From assembly GCF_006861795.1 (NCBI RefSeq), contig NZ_VDGH01000014.1, positions 55,177 to 119,176 of the forward strand: a stretch of DNA of 64,000 nucleotides, read 5' to 3'. The position numbers and the translations under genes were made by a program. Below are positions 18,460 through 27,688 of the stretch, piece after piece. The notes beneath the pieces are model-generated. The model was not told the DNA's origin. It searched no databases and saw only the letters and a list, made by a program, of their open reading frames with translations. How positions within the stretch are numbered: the stretch's first letter is position 1; every line of letters starts with the position of its first letter. Source of the DNA: Psychrobacillus lasiicapitis. GTDB lineage: Bacteria; Bacillota; Bacilli; Bacillales_A; Planococcaceae.

Positions 18460-20365
18460 CGTAATTCGCAATAGTAGAATATACGCCGCATTTTTTATGG
18501 CGAGTATATTTTCAGTCATGGTGTTCTTCGTTTACTCGATGCTTATGTTTCATCCGAATATTGAAGACAAGTTTTTACGAGATATTGCTTTTGGTGGGAT
18601 GCTAGTCGCGCAAGTAATTCTAATCATCTTTACAATGTTCTTTTTGTTTTATTCAATGAGTGCGTTTTTACAAGCGAGATTACACGAGTTCGGGGTGTTG
18701 CTAAATTTAGGAATGGAAAGGCAACAGTTAAATCGTTTAATTTTTTTAGAAACGATGATTTTAGGGTTAATATCTATTACAATTGGGATTTTCTTTGGAT
18801 TTTCTTTCTCTAAATTTTTCTTCATGATTATCCGAGAATTATTTTTACTGGATAGTTTACCTCTTTACTTATCGTGGAAGCCTTTTGCTTTAACGATTAT
18901 TGTATTTTTATCTCAATTTATCATCATCTCCATCAGTAGCGTTGTATTCATTCGAAAAAAAGAGGTTATCCAGCTTATAAAAGGCGACGGCAAATATAAC
19001 GAAGTCGCTACGTTTAAAAAAGGGAATGCTTTTTTAGGGCTAGGATTGCTGGTAGGAGCGTATGGTCTCGTTATTTTTTCTATTTTCCATATGAATATAT
19101 TTATGAGCTTACTGATTATATTAATGGCTTTTATTGGGACGTATTTCTTTTACACAGATAGTATGCTATATATACTCGACGTCATCCGGAGAAGGGAAAG
19201 TCTCTATTGGCATTCTTTTCGTTTAATTGCGTTTGCGGAAGCATCAATTAAAATGAGGGAAAATGCCCGGATGTTTTTTGTTGTGACGATAGTGTCTACT
19301 ATTGCATTTTTATCTGTTGGAGTCGTGACATCCTTCACTTCCTTTACAGCCCAGTATCGGGATCTGAACCCAGTCAGTATTTTCTATGCTAGTGATTGGG
19401 ACAATCCATTTGAACAAGCACATATTATGAACTTGTCCCAGGAGCTTCAAAGGGAAGGCTTGTCTTACGAGCTAGTGAAATTTAATGTGAAAAAGCAAAC
19501 TTCTTCTAACTCCCATGAACCAGTGAATGTCATAAAGGAATCAGAAGTCAATAGCTTGGCGGTTGCCTTGAAACTACCGTTAATCGACTTGAAACAAGGG
19601 GAAGCACTATTAGTTTGGAATAACCAAGTGGACTTTGAAAACATTCGAAGTGGAGAGGAACAAACGGTACTCGAAGAAAGTAGCGTCCCTATCCAAATAA
19701 AAGGAATGTATAAACATTCGATTTTTCCTTCTTTTGCTATAAAAAATAGAGCTTTCATTATTAGTGACGAGGATTTTTCTTTTATTACGGAGCCACTATT
19801 TGGATTTAGTATCGAAGAGTCTAAAACTACTTTTTATGCATTTCATGTATCGGAATGGTTGCGAACAAAAGATGTAGGAACAAATTTAGATAGGATTATG
19901 ACCGAAACGATGGGTGTTTCAGAAGTGAATCCCAATCCGTTTTATTTTGTGAATCCTGGATTGAATTTTTCTGTTATTCGAGCAACGTTTGCATTATTAT
20001 TGTTTACTGGCTTACTTGTAGCAGCAGTCCTTTTGCTCGCGGCTGGAAGTTTTGTCTATTTCAAACTTTATACAGATCTAGATAGGGATAAAAAGCAATA
20101 TGATGTCCTTCGAAGAATGGGGGTAACCGATCGCGAACTAGTGAAAATTGTGAATCGACAATTGGTGCCACAATTCTTTTTACCTTGGGGACTTGCAATG
20201 GTGCATAGTACATTTTCATTTATCTTTTTACAAGCCTTTTGGGTAGATCTTGCAGCGGTTTCGATTGCGATGGAAATGTTAATTGTGCTAATTGTATTTA
20301 CTGTTATTCAAGTTTCTTATTTTTTCTTAATTCGATGGAGATATATTGCCCATATACAAGAGTAA
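18431..20365 (+). CDS. BceB-type ABC transporter permease
   Basis: 644-aa permease with FtsX-like domains. About ten membrane helices are arranged as an N-terminal set, a helix near residue 285-305, a large extracytoplasmic loop (about 310-510) and a C-terminal set of three. That loop is the diagnostic peptide-sensing feature of BceB. It confers resistance to bacitracin-like or lantibiotic peptides by freeing their lipid-cycle targets; which peptide cannot be told. It overlaps the ATPase by 29 nt and ends in a hairpin. Confidence 0.9.
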   Translation: MTFQQFAYHNVIRNSRIYAAFFMASIFSVMVFFVYSMLMFHPNIEDKFLRDIAFGGMLVAQVILIIFTMFFLFYSMSAFLQARLHEFGVLLNLGMERQQLNRLIFLETMILGLISITIGIFFGFSFSKFFFMIIRELFLLDSLPLYLSWKPFALTIIVFLSQFIIISISSVVFIRKKEVIQLIKGDGKYNEVATFKKGNAFLGLGLLVGAYGLVIFSIFHMNIFMSLLIILMAFIGTYFFYTDSMLYILDVIRRRESLYWHSFRLIAFAEASIKMRENARMFFVVTIVSTIAFLSVGVVTSFTSFTAQYRDLNPVSIFYASDWDNPFEQAHIMNLSQELQREGLSYELVKFNVKKQTSSNSHEPVNVIKESEVNSLAVALKLPLIDLKQGEALLVWNNQVDFENIRSGEEQTVLEESSVPIQIKGMYKHSIFPSFAIKNRAFIISDEDFSFITEPLFGFSIEESKTTFYAFHVSEWLRTKDVGTNLDRIMTETMGVSEVNPNPFYFVNPGLNFSVIRATFALLLFTGLLVAAVLLLAAGSFVYFKLYTDLDRDKKQYDVLRRMGVTDRELVKIVNRQLVPQFFLPWGLAMVHSTFSFIFLQAFWVDLAAVSIAMEMLIVLIVFTVIQVSYFFLIRWRYIAHIQE

Positions 20366-20366
20366 A

Positions 20367-20395
20367 AGAAGATTGTCGTATGCAATCTTCTTTTG
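20367..20395 (+). terminator. Terminator of the Bce module
   Basis: AGAAGATTG, 7-nt loop, CAATCTTCT, then TTT. It lies immediately before the lcfB promoter. Confidence 0.88.
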
Positions 20396-20398
20396 AGA

Positions 20399-20427
20399 TT
20401 GAATTGTCAAAACTTTTTTTATATAAT
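20399..20427 (+). promoter_or_regulatory. Putative lcfB promoter
   Basis: TTGAAT (20399-20404), 17-nt spacer, TATAAT (20422-20427). The FadR box begins 13 nt after the -10 element, consistent with repression by blocking initiation. Confidence 0.65.
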
Positions 20428-20440
20428 GAATTTGGGGATG

Positions 20441-20458
20441 TGAATGAATACTCATTCA
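20441..20458. promoter_or_regulatory. FadR (TetR-type fatty acid regulator) operator
   Basis: TGAATGAATACTCATTCA fits the Bacillus FadR (YsiA) consensus, a near-perfect palindrome. It lies 24 nt before lcfB, a known FadR target in Bacillus. Derepression by long-chain acyl-CoA is expected. The fadR gene itself is not in this window. Confidence 0.88.
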
Positions 20459-20481
20459 AATAAAAAACGGGAGATGGGAAA

Positions 20482-22032
20482 ATGAGTTTAGCTTCGAAAG
20501 TTCAACAAATTGCCTCAATGCATCCAGAAAAAATAGCGTACCATTTTATTGGGAAAGATACGACTTATTCAGAATTTGACCTATCAGTAGAACGATTTGC
20601 ACATGGACTCCGTACATTAGGGGTTGAAAATGGTGACCATGTTGGATTTTTACTCGGTAATACACCACATTTTTTAATAGCTTTATATGCAACGATGCGT
20701 TTAGGAGCAACTGCTGTACCGATAAATCCTATATATACACCAGATGAAATTAGTTATATTGTGAAAAATAGTGATGCAAAGGTGATTATTGCGCTTGATG
20801 CTTTATTACCTTTAGTGGAAAGAGCGGCTAATGTATTTACGACTGTGGAAAACTATATTATTTGTGAAACGCAAGCGGAGACGTTAGAGAAGATAGCTAG
20901 TCTTTCAGATTCTTTAAAAGAAAGAGTGAAAACGTTTTCATCTTTGCTTGCTATTTCTGGAGACCATGTAAAGGCAGTGGAAGTTTCAGACGATGATACA
21001 GCAATTATTTTGTATACATCAGGTACTACTGGATATCCAAAAGGTGCGATGCTTACATATAATAATATTTACTCTAATGCACGTGATGTAGCCGAGTATT
21101 TGAGTATTAATACAAATGATCGTGTCATTGCAACACTTCCTGTTTTTCACGTATTTGCTCTAACTGTTGTGGTGAACGCACCATTACTTGTAGGAGCTAC
21201 GATATTACTAGTTCCTAGATTTAGTCCTCAAGAGGTATTCACGATTGCAAGAGAACAAAAAGCGACTGTTTTTGCGGGAGTTCCGACAATGTATAATTTC
21301 TTGTATCAATACCCAGAAGATAGAGTGGAGGATTTCTCAAGCGTACGCTTGGCGATTTCCGGCGGCTCTTCATTGCCAGTTGCGTTACTGCATAATTTTG
21401 AGAATAAATTCCATGTACGTGTGTCAGAGGGGTACGGGTTATCTGAAGCATCACCAGTAACTTGTTTCAATCCAATTGATCGCGAACGGAAGCCAGGCTC
21501 TATCGGTACTAATATTTTGAATGTGGAAAACAAAGTAGTGAACGAATTGGGAGAAGAGGTTCCTGTTGGAGAAGTTGGGGAACTGATTGTCCGTGGACCT
21601 AATGTGATGAAGGGGTATTATAAAATGCCTGAAGAAACCGAAAACACGCTTCGCAATGGCTGGCTTTATACAGGAGACCTCGCGAGACAAGACGAAGAAG
21701 GATATTTTTATATTGTCGATCGTAAGAAAGATATGATTATCGTAGGAGGGTATAATGTATATCCTAGAGAAGTAGAAGAAGTTCTCTTTGAACATCCAAG
21801 TATTGTAGAAGCCGCTGTTGTCGGAGTACCAGATCCTACTTTTGGAGAAGAAGTTCTTGCATTCGTAGTGAAGAAAGATCCTTCGTTAACCGAACAACAA
21901 TTGGTGGAATATTGTTCGGAAAAACTAGCAAAATATAAAATTCCTCAACGCATTGAATTTTTAGAAGAATTACCGAAAAACACTACTGGCAAAATTCTAC
22001 GTCGTTCCTTGAAAGAACAAACGGTCCAATAA
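20482..22032 (+). CDS. lcfB: Long-chain fatty acid-CoA ligase
   Basis: 516-aa adenylate-forming enzyme. The P-loop motif YTSGTTGYPKG is at residues 178-188, followed by GYGLSEASPV, the GWLYTGDLA hinge, DRKKDMIIVGGYNVYP and the C-terminal NTTGKILRR with the catalytic Lys. It activates fatty acids to acyl-CoA for beta-oxidation. Length and synteny with lplJ match Bacillus LcfB (YhfL). The FadR box upstream supports a role in fatty acid degradation. Confidence 0.93.
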   Translation: MSLASKVQQIASMHPEKIAYHFIGKDTTYSEFDLSVERFAHGLRTLGVENGDHVGFLLGNTPHFLIALYATMRLGATAVPINPIYTPDEISYIVKNSDAKVIIALDALLPLVERAANVFTTVENYIICETQAETLEKIASLSDSLKERVKTFSSLLAISGDHVKAVEVSDDDTAIILYTSGTTGYPKGAMLTYNNIYSNARDVAEYLSINTNDRVIATLPVFHVFALTVVVNAPLLVGATILLVPRFSPQEVFTIAREQKATVFAGVPTMYNFLYQYPEDRVEDFSSVRLAISGGSSLPVALLHNFENKFHVRVSEGYGLSEASPVTCFNPIDRERKPGSIGTNILNVENKVVNELGEEVPVGEVGELIVRGPNVMKGYYKMPEETENTLRNGWLYTGDLARQDEEGYFYIVDRKKDMIIVGGYNVYPREVEEVLFEHPSIVEAAVVGVPDPTFGEEVLAFVVKKDPSLTEQQLVEYCSEKLAKYKIPQRIEFLEELPKNTTGKILRRSLKEQTVQ

Positions 22033-22039
22033 AAACAGT

Positions 22040-22066
22040 AGCCGCTTCTAATAGAGGCGGCTTTTT
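22040..22066 (+). terminator. Terminator of lcfB
   Basis: AGCCGC-TTCT paired with AGAGGCGGCT around AAT(A), followed by TTTT. Confidence 0.85.
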
Positions 22067-22154
22067 GGTGACTTTGGAATTAATAAATTTAATATTATGC
22101 AAATAATTACCTGCAAATAGATATAAGCCACGCCAGATCTTATATTAAGGACTG

Positions 22155-22756
22155 TATAGGGAAACTGTGAAGTAAGAAATTTTAGTAGATAACCACTAGA
22201 ATTTTCGCTACAGGGTGGACGCTTTCCGCGGGCACGGCTTCCATCTCCTCGTCGCTCACGCTCCTGCGGGGCTTTCAGCTCGTACTGTTCCCGCCGGAGT
22301 CGCCACCCCTTCGCTACAATCTAATAGAGTTCGTTATTTACTTCAATGAGACACTAAATATAGTACTACGTTGCATTTTCTATTGGTGAAAACCTTTGAT
22401 TAGTTGAATAAGATATACTATCTAGCGATTGTGATTAATTATTGGGAGCTGCCATTGCTTGAATGGCTAATAGCAACCTTTCCTATAATTTATGCTGTAC
22501 ATAAAATGATTCTAAATATGAAACTGCTCGGCAGTTGTAAATAAATTAAATAAATTTTTTGCATTTAATTATGGATTAGTCAGCAAGTTCTATTGATTGA
22601 AGCACAAGGCGGCGACACCTGCGGGATCAGCGGGACAGGTGAGACCCCGCAGGAGCGTGCGACGAGGAGGCTCACCGCCCGCCCCGCGGTAAGCGTCCGC
22701 CTGGAGCGGAAATCAATTGCCTTTGCCGTATCACTTTACTACGCAGTTTCCCTATA
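22155..22756. repeat. MITE-like paired inverted repeat, locus 3
   Basis: Occupies most of the 874-nt gap between lcfB and the S9 peptidase gene. Terminal inverted repeats TATAGGGAAACT (22155) and AGTTTCCCTATA (ending 22756) are perfect for 12 nt, and similarity continues imperfectly inward. GC-rich modules lie at about 22195-22320 and 22595-22715, in opposite orientation, around an AT-rich core of about 270 nt without a gene. The left module closely matches the inverted right module of locus 2, and the right module matches the left module of locus 2. The remaining gap sequence shows nothing recognisable. Confidence 0.87.
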
Positions 22757-22906
22757 CTATACGAACTATCCTTTCTAAAGGTGGCTGTTGATTATGTCGG
22801 TTCAATCATTTGCCATTAATCTTTTCAATTTTCACTATAAAGAAGGAAAAAGGTTTCGAGTGTCGAAATATATGGAAGAATCATTTTGAAAGGTAGGAAT
22901 GGACAA

Positions 22907-24883
22907 ATGACGAAAAGAAAATTAGAGGCAAAAGATTTATTTAACCTGCATTCAATTACAAATCCGGTTATCGCACCAAATGGGAAAGAAGCAGTCTTTA
23001 TTCGCACGGAAATGGATGAAAAAGATAATACATATTATGCATATTTATATCATGTGAATGTAGAATCATCAGAGATAACACAATGGACGCATAAGAAAGA
23101 ACGCGTATCCGCACCGCAATGGTCTGCGGACGGAAAATACATTGCATTCCTATCGAACCGTGAAGAGGACAATCAAGTTTATATCCTGTCTGCAAATGGT
23201 GGGGAAGCAAAGAAGTTAACGGAACTGGAAAAAGGGATTACTAGTTTTCTTTGGTCTCCATGCGGTCAAAAAATATGGTTTGCTGCATCATTAAAAGAAG
23301 GAAAAGCATGGATAGATGAGGCGGAAAAAGAAGAAAAAACATTGCCGGAAGCTTATATTGTAGAAAAAATGAAGTATCATGCAGATGGTGTTGGTCTTTT
23401 ACCGAAAGAGACATATAAACAAATTGGATACATAGATATCACCACACAGGAGATAACTCAGTTTACAAAAGGAAATTACAATTATAACTTGCAAGCTATC
23501 TCACATGATGGAAAGAAATTAGTAATGGGTGTTAACCGAGAAGAAAATCAAGATTTCACATTCCGCCAGCCCTTATTGTTAGTGGATATTGAGACTAAAG
23601 AAGAAGCAATACTAACGACTGATGACGGATATTATGGGGGAGCAGCCTTCTCAAAAGACGACAAATACATCGCTTTCACGGGCAGTAATCGACAATATGA
23701 AAACGCTACACATGCAGAAGTGTATGTTTACGAAGTAAGTACAGGATTTCTTCAAATATTAACAGAGGGAATTGATGCACCGGTGGGAGACTATGCTGGC
23801 GGGGATGTTCAACAAGGTGTAAGTACACCAGATGTTGTGTGGACAGCTGGCAATCATTTATATTTTCAATTGTCAACGATGGGAGACGTTCGACTTTATT
23901 TTGCATCGTTAGATGGTGCAGTGTATCCTGCGACAGGGGAAAATGAGCATGTTTATAGCTATGATATAGATACGACAGGCACATTCTCTCTTGCGACAAT
24001 AAGTAACGCAATATTTCCCGGGGAATTATTTAAGCAAAATTTAGCGACTGGTGAAAGAGTTCAACTAACGCATTTTAATGAAGAATTATTAAAAGAGATA
24101 GAGCTTTCTGAACCGGAGGCAATTGTATATAAAGGTGCTAAAGATTGGGAAGTTCATGGCTGGTTATTGAAACCAATCGGTTATGAAGAAGGTAAAAAGT
24201 ATCCACTTATCGTAGAAATTCATGGTGGACCACATACTATGTATGCAAATACATTTTTCCATGAGCTGCAATTGCTTGCTGCAAAAGGATATGGAGTGTT
24301 ATATGTAAACCCGCGCGGTAGTCATTCCTATAGTCAACAATTTGTCGATGCAGTACGTGGTGACTACGGTGGAGGAGATTACGAGGACATTATGGCTGGC
24401 CTAGATTATATTCTCGCTGAAAATGACTGGATTGATGAAACAAGACTTGGTGTAACTGGAGGTAGCTATGGAGGTTTTATGACGAACTGGATTGTTGGTC
24501 ATACAAATCGATTTAAAGCAGCGGTTACGCAACGATCAATCTCAAACTGGATTAGTTTTTATGGCGTTTCTGATATTGGCTATTACTTCACGCCATGGCA
24601 AATTGGTTCTGATATGAAGGATATAGAGAAGCTTTGGAATGCATCTCCGTTGAAATACGCATCGAATGTAGAAACACCGCTCTTGATATTGCATAGTGAA
24701 AATGATTACCGATGTCCGATTGAGCAAGGACAACAATTGTATATTACGTTGAAAGCGATGGGGAAAGAAACAAGTTTTGTACGTTTCCCGCAAGCAGATC
24801 ATAATTTATCACGAGTTGGTTTGCCTAATTTACGTCAAACCCGATTAGAACAAATTACTAGTTGGTTTGAAAAATACCTGTAA
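22907..24883 (+). CDS. S9-family prolyl oligopeptidase-like peptidase (YuxL-like)
   Basis: 658 aa. An N-terminal seven-bladed propeller (about 1-390, with DG/W-S-P-type blades such as PQWSADGKYIAFLSN) precedes an alpha/beta-hydrolase domain. Nucleophile Ser520 lies in GGSYGG, Asp600 in SENDYRCP and His632 in QADHNLSR. Likely a cytoplasmic acylaminoacyl- or oligopeptidase; length matches YuxL of Bacillus. The ATG at 22907 is chosen because an AGG-rich ribosome binding site precedes it; an in-frame TTG 21 nt upstream is less likely. Confidence 0.88.
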   Translation: MTKRKLEAKDLFNLHSITNPVIAPNGKEAVFIRTEMDEKDNTYYAYLYHVNVESSEITQWTHKKERVSAPQWSADGKYIAFLSNREEDNQVYILSANGGEAKKLTELEKGITSFLWSPCGQKIWFAASLKEGKAWIDEAEKEEKTLPEAYIVEKMKYHADGVGLLPKETYKQIGYIDITTQEITQFTKGNYNYNLQAISHDGKKLVMGVNREENQDFTFRQPLLLVDIETKEEAILTTDDGYYGGAAFSKDDKYIAFTGSNRQYENATHAEVYVYEVSTGFLQILTEGIDAPVGDYAGGDVQQGVSTPDVVWTAGNHLYFQLSTMGDVRLYFASLDGAVYPATGENEHVYSYDIDTTGTFSLATISNAIFPGELFKQNLATGERVQLTHFNEELLKEIELSEPEAIVYKGAKDWEVHGWLLKPIGYEEGKKYPLIVEIHGGPHTMYANTFFHELQLLAAKGYGVLYVNPRGSHSYSQQFVDAVRGDYGGGDYEDIMAGLDYILAENDWIDETRLGVTGGSYGGFMTNWIVGHTNRFKAAVTQRSISNWISFYGVSDIGYYFTPWQIGSDMKDIEKLWNASPLKYASNVETPLLILHSENDYRCPIEQGQQLYITLKAMGKETSFVRFPQADHNLSRVGLPNLRQTRLEQITSWFEKYL

Positions 24884-24887
24884 TAAT

Positions 24888-24926
24888 CCAAAACCCCTTC
24901 ATTTGTAGAAAATGAAGGGGTTTTGA
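24888..24926. terminator. Bidirectional terminator
   Basis: CAAAACCCCTTCATTT and its perfect complement around a 5-nt loop. It serves both the S9 peptidase gene and the convergent permease gene. Confidence 0.93.
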
Positions 24927-24943
24927 CGATTCAATATATCAAT

Positions 24944-26299
24944 TTATCTTTTATGAAATCCTTTATTATAATATAAAAAAACTAGCAAGAAAATCCAGAT
25001 AGGACCTACGATTAAAGCGATTCTTGTTTCAGGAAAGTATGCCATTAGACCAAGCACAAGTATTAAAAATGCTAAAGCTAAATAGGAACCAAGTGGATAA
25101 AACAATGTCTTATATGTTAGTTTGGAAACCTCGCTTTTAGATAGCGTCTTACGGAATTTTAATTGAGACAAAAGAATAATTCCCCAAGTCCAAACTGCGC
25201 CGAAAGTTGATATGCTCGTTACCCATATAAATACTTTTTCAGGGACCAGATAATTCAATAGAACCCCGAATAATAGCAATAAAGCAGAAAATAATACCGC
25301 CCTAGCAGGCACTCCAGCTCCATTTATTTTTTTGAAAGAAGGAGAGGCCTGGCTTTGTTCCGCCAAGTTAAATAACATCCGTCCAGTGCTGAAAATTCCA
25401 CTATTACAGCTAGAGAGTGCCGCTGTTAAAACAACAAAATTAATAATCCCCGCAGCTGGTCCTATACCGATTGCTTCGAACATTAAAACGAATGGACTTC
25501 CATTTTCACCAATTTCGTTCCAAGGATAAATAGACATAATAACGAAAAGAGCACCAACATAAAAAATTAGAATACGCCAAAAAACCGTATCTATTGCACG
25601 AGGAATTACTGTTTTCGGGTTTTTAGCTTCCCCTGCCGTAACTCCGATCATCTCTACACCTAAATAAGCGAACATGACCATTTGCAAGGACATTAAAATT
25701 CCTGTAATACCGTTTGGTGCAAACCCGCCATTAGACCATAAGTTGCTAATGCCTACACCTACGCCACCATTACCTAAACCAAAAATAATGACACCAAGTC
25801 CAACGAAAATCATTGCTAAAATTGCGATAATTTTTATAAGGGCAAACCAAAATTCAAATTCACCATAAGCTTTCACGGCGATTAAGTTTACTAAAGTCAT
25901 AATAATAAGTGCCGCTAATGCCCATATCCAGCTTGGAGAGTCGGGATACCACATTTGCATATACACTCCAACTGCTGTAATTTCGGCCATACATGTAACT
26001 ACCCATAAAAACCAGTAATTCCAGCCGGTGATATATCCTGCAAGCGGTCCTAAATAGTCTTTCGCATATCTACTAAATGATCCAGAAACAGGATTATATA
26101 CTGCCATTTCTCCAAGGGCACGCATGATGATAAAGATAAATACTCCACCAATTATGTATGAAATAAGTATTGCCGGCCCAGCTAATCGAATAGCCGTTGC
26201 AGAGCCTAAAAATAATCCGACTCCAATAGCTGCGCCTAATGACATGAGGGTGATATGCCGTTGTTCAAGTCCTCGTTGTAGTTGCTGATTTCCACCCAA
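24944..26299 (-). CDS. Amino acid permease, APC superfamily (AAT type)
   Basis: About 451-aa, 12-helix permease. The N-terminal motif LQRGLEQRHITLMSLGAAIGVGLFLG is the amino acid transporter signature with the substrate-binding GxG in helix 1. Helices follow through the protein to the C-terminal LLVFLYY. It imports one or more amino acids by proton symport; ProY/GabP-like specificity is possible but not resolvable. The TTG start at 26299 is preferred: AAAAGGAG lies 10 nt before it, whereas the upstream ATG at 26380 has no ribosome binding site and would add 27 untypical residues. Confidence 0.83.
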   Translation of the reverse strand: MGGNQQLQRGLEQRHITLMSLGAAIGVGLFLGSATAIRLAGPAILISYIIGGVFIFIIMRALGEMAVYNPVSGSFSRYAKDYLGPLAGYITGWNYWFLWVVTCMAEITAVGVYMQMWYPDSPSWIWALAALIIMTLVNLIAVKAYGEFEFWFALIKIIAILAMIFVGLGVIIFGLGNGGVGVGISNLWSNGGFAPNGITGILMSLQMVMFAYLGVEMIGVTAGEAKNPKTVIPRAIDTVFWRILIFYVGALFVIMSIYPWNEIGENGSPFVLMFEAIGIGPAAGIINFVVLTAALSSCNSGIFSTGRMLFNLAEQSQASPSFKKINGAGVPARAVLFSALLLLFGVLLNYLVPEKVFIWVTSISTFGAVWTWGIILLSQLKFRKTLSKSEVSKLTYKTLFYPLGSYLALAFLILVLGLMAYFPETRIALIVGPIWIFLLVFLYYNKGFHKR

Positions 26300-26429
26300 A
26301 GTTGTGTCACTCCTTTTTAAAATAATACTTTTGTTGTATAACACTTTATCATAAGAAAGTATGTTTGTGATACGGTTCATATGAACGAAATTGTGATAAT
26401 ATTATGTATATGCATGTAGGACGGGGGTC

Positions 26430-26963
26430 ATGAAAATGCAAGATATTACTATAAGGCCAATCGTAGAAAAAGAGATTATTCGGCTTTGGGAGTTAAGTGC
26501 AAAAGAAAAATTACCTGAATGGAAAAAATGGGATGCTCCATATTATCCTTATGAACCAAAAACTTTAGAGCAATTTCTACAGAAAAAAGATCAGCTGATT
26601 CATCAAGATGATATGTGGGGTATTTATATAGAAGATGAACTGGTAGGTTCGCTTTGCTATTACTGGGAGCATGAAGAATCGCTTTGGTTAGAAATGGGCA
26701 TTGTTATTTATGAACCACAGTATTGGAGTGGCGGAATTGGGACAGAAGCCCTGCGTATGTGGATTACCCATTTGTTTAAAGAATTACCACTTGTACGTGT
26801 AGGTTATACAACTTGGTCTGGTAACCAACGTATGATCAAAGTAGGAGAGAAGTTAGGGATGACGATGGAAGCCCGACTTCGCAAATGCCGGTACTATGAT
26901 GGTATTTACTATGATTCTATTCGAATGGGTATACTCCGAGAAGAATGGGAAGGACAAGTATGA
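26430..26963 (+). CDS. GNAT-family N-acetyltransferase (RimJ/RimL type)
   Basis: 177 aa with a GNAT fold. The MGIVIYEPQYWSGGIGTEAL segment (about 90-109) carries the acetyl-CoA pyrophosphate-binding GGIGTEA, and the NQRMIKVGEKLGM motif is typical of the RimJ/RimL group. It acetylates an unknown amine substrate. Its stop overlaps the ATG of the following ABC ATPase gene, so it is the first gene of a likely four-gene operon. Confidence 0.85.
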   Translation: MKMQDITIRPIVEKEIIRLWELSAKEKLPEWKKWDAPYYPYEPKTLEQFLQKKDQLIHQDDMWGIYIEDELVGSLCYYWEHEESLWLEMGIVIYEPQYWSGGIGTEALRMWITHLFKELPLVRVGYTTWSGNQRMIKVGEKLGMTMEARLRKCRYYDGIYYDSIRMGILREEWEGQV

Positions 26964-27688
26964 CAGCTTTATTTGAAATGAAAGGCTTAACGAAAAATTA
27001 TTGGCAAACAGAAAAACAAACGGAACGTGCTTATCTGTTTTCCGATTTAACCGCTACAATAGAGAGTTCGGAGCGTATTGCTTTGCTTGGTAAATCTGGA
27101 CAAGGGAAAAGTACGCTTTTACGCATGCTCGCACTATTGGATAATGCCGATAGCGGCGGAATGCGTTTTAATGGGGTTGAGGCCAAAGAAATGGATACAC
27201 GAGTTTGGCGTACGAAGATAACTTATGTAGCGCAACAAGCAGTTATGCTGCCTGGTACGATTGAAGAAAACTTAAAGACAGTTAGTAATTTACATAATGA
27301 AACATTTAACGAGAAGCATGCACGGAAGTTAATGAAAGATGTTGGACTCGAATCGATTGATTGGGCCAAAAAAGCGACAGATTTATCAGGGGGAGAGAAG
27401 CAACGAGTAGCATTAGTTCGTTCTTTACTACTTGCTCCTTCTATTTTATTGCTTGATGAAGTGACAGCATCTCTTGACCTACAAAGTAAAGCGTATGTGG
27501 AAAATTTGTTGATCAAATGGAGCGAGGTTGAAAAAACTGCTTTTATTTGGGTAACGCATGACTTAGAACAAGCAAAAAAGGTAAGCGAACGAATTTGGTT
27601 TATGGAGAATGGAACCCTAGCAGTTGATTGCAAGGCAGAATCATTTTTTGAACATCAACACTCGTTTTCCGACTCGGTGACATTATGA
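26960..27688 (+). CDS. FetA-like ABC transporter ATPase (YbbL)
   Basis: 242 aa. Walker A is GKSGQGKST (44-52), the signature LSGGEKQR, Walker B SILLLDEVTASLD, and the H-loop VTHDL. The ATG at 26960 overlaps the preceding stop (ATGA) and has GGAAGGA 5 nt upstream, so it is preferred over the ATG at 26945. It pairs with the UPF0014 permease that follows. In Escherichia coli FetAB is linked with iron export and oxidative stress resistance; that role here is inferred from family. Confidence 0.85.
   Translation: MTALFEMKGLTKNYWQTEKQTERAYLFSDLTATIESSERIALLGKSGQGKSTLLRMLALLDNADSGGMRFNGVEAKEMDTRVWRTKITYVAQQAVMLPGTIEENLKTVSNLHNETFNEKHARKLMKDVGLESIDWAKKATDLSGGEKQRVALVRSLLLAPSILLLDEVTASLDLQSKAYVENLLIKWSEVEKTAFIWVTHDLEQAKKVSERIWFMENGTLAVDCKAESFFEHQHSFSDSVTL

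Noticed and set aside
22593..22778. 61-codon frame in repeat locus 3
   Set aside because: It is the mirror of a frame in locus 2 and arises from the repeat sequence.
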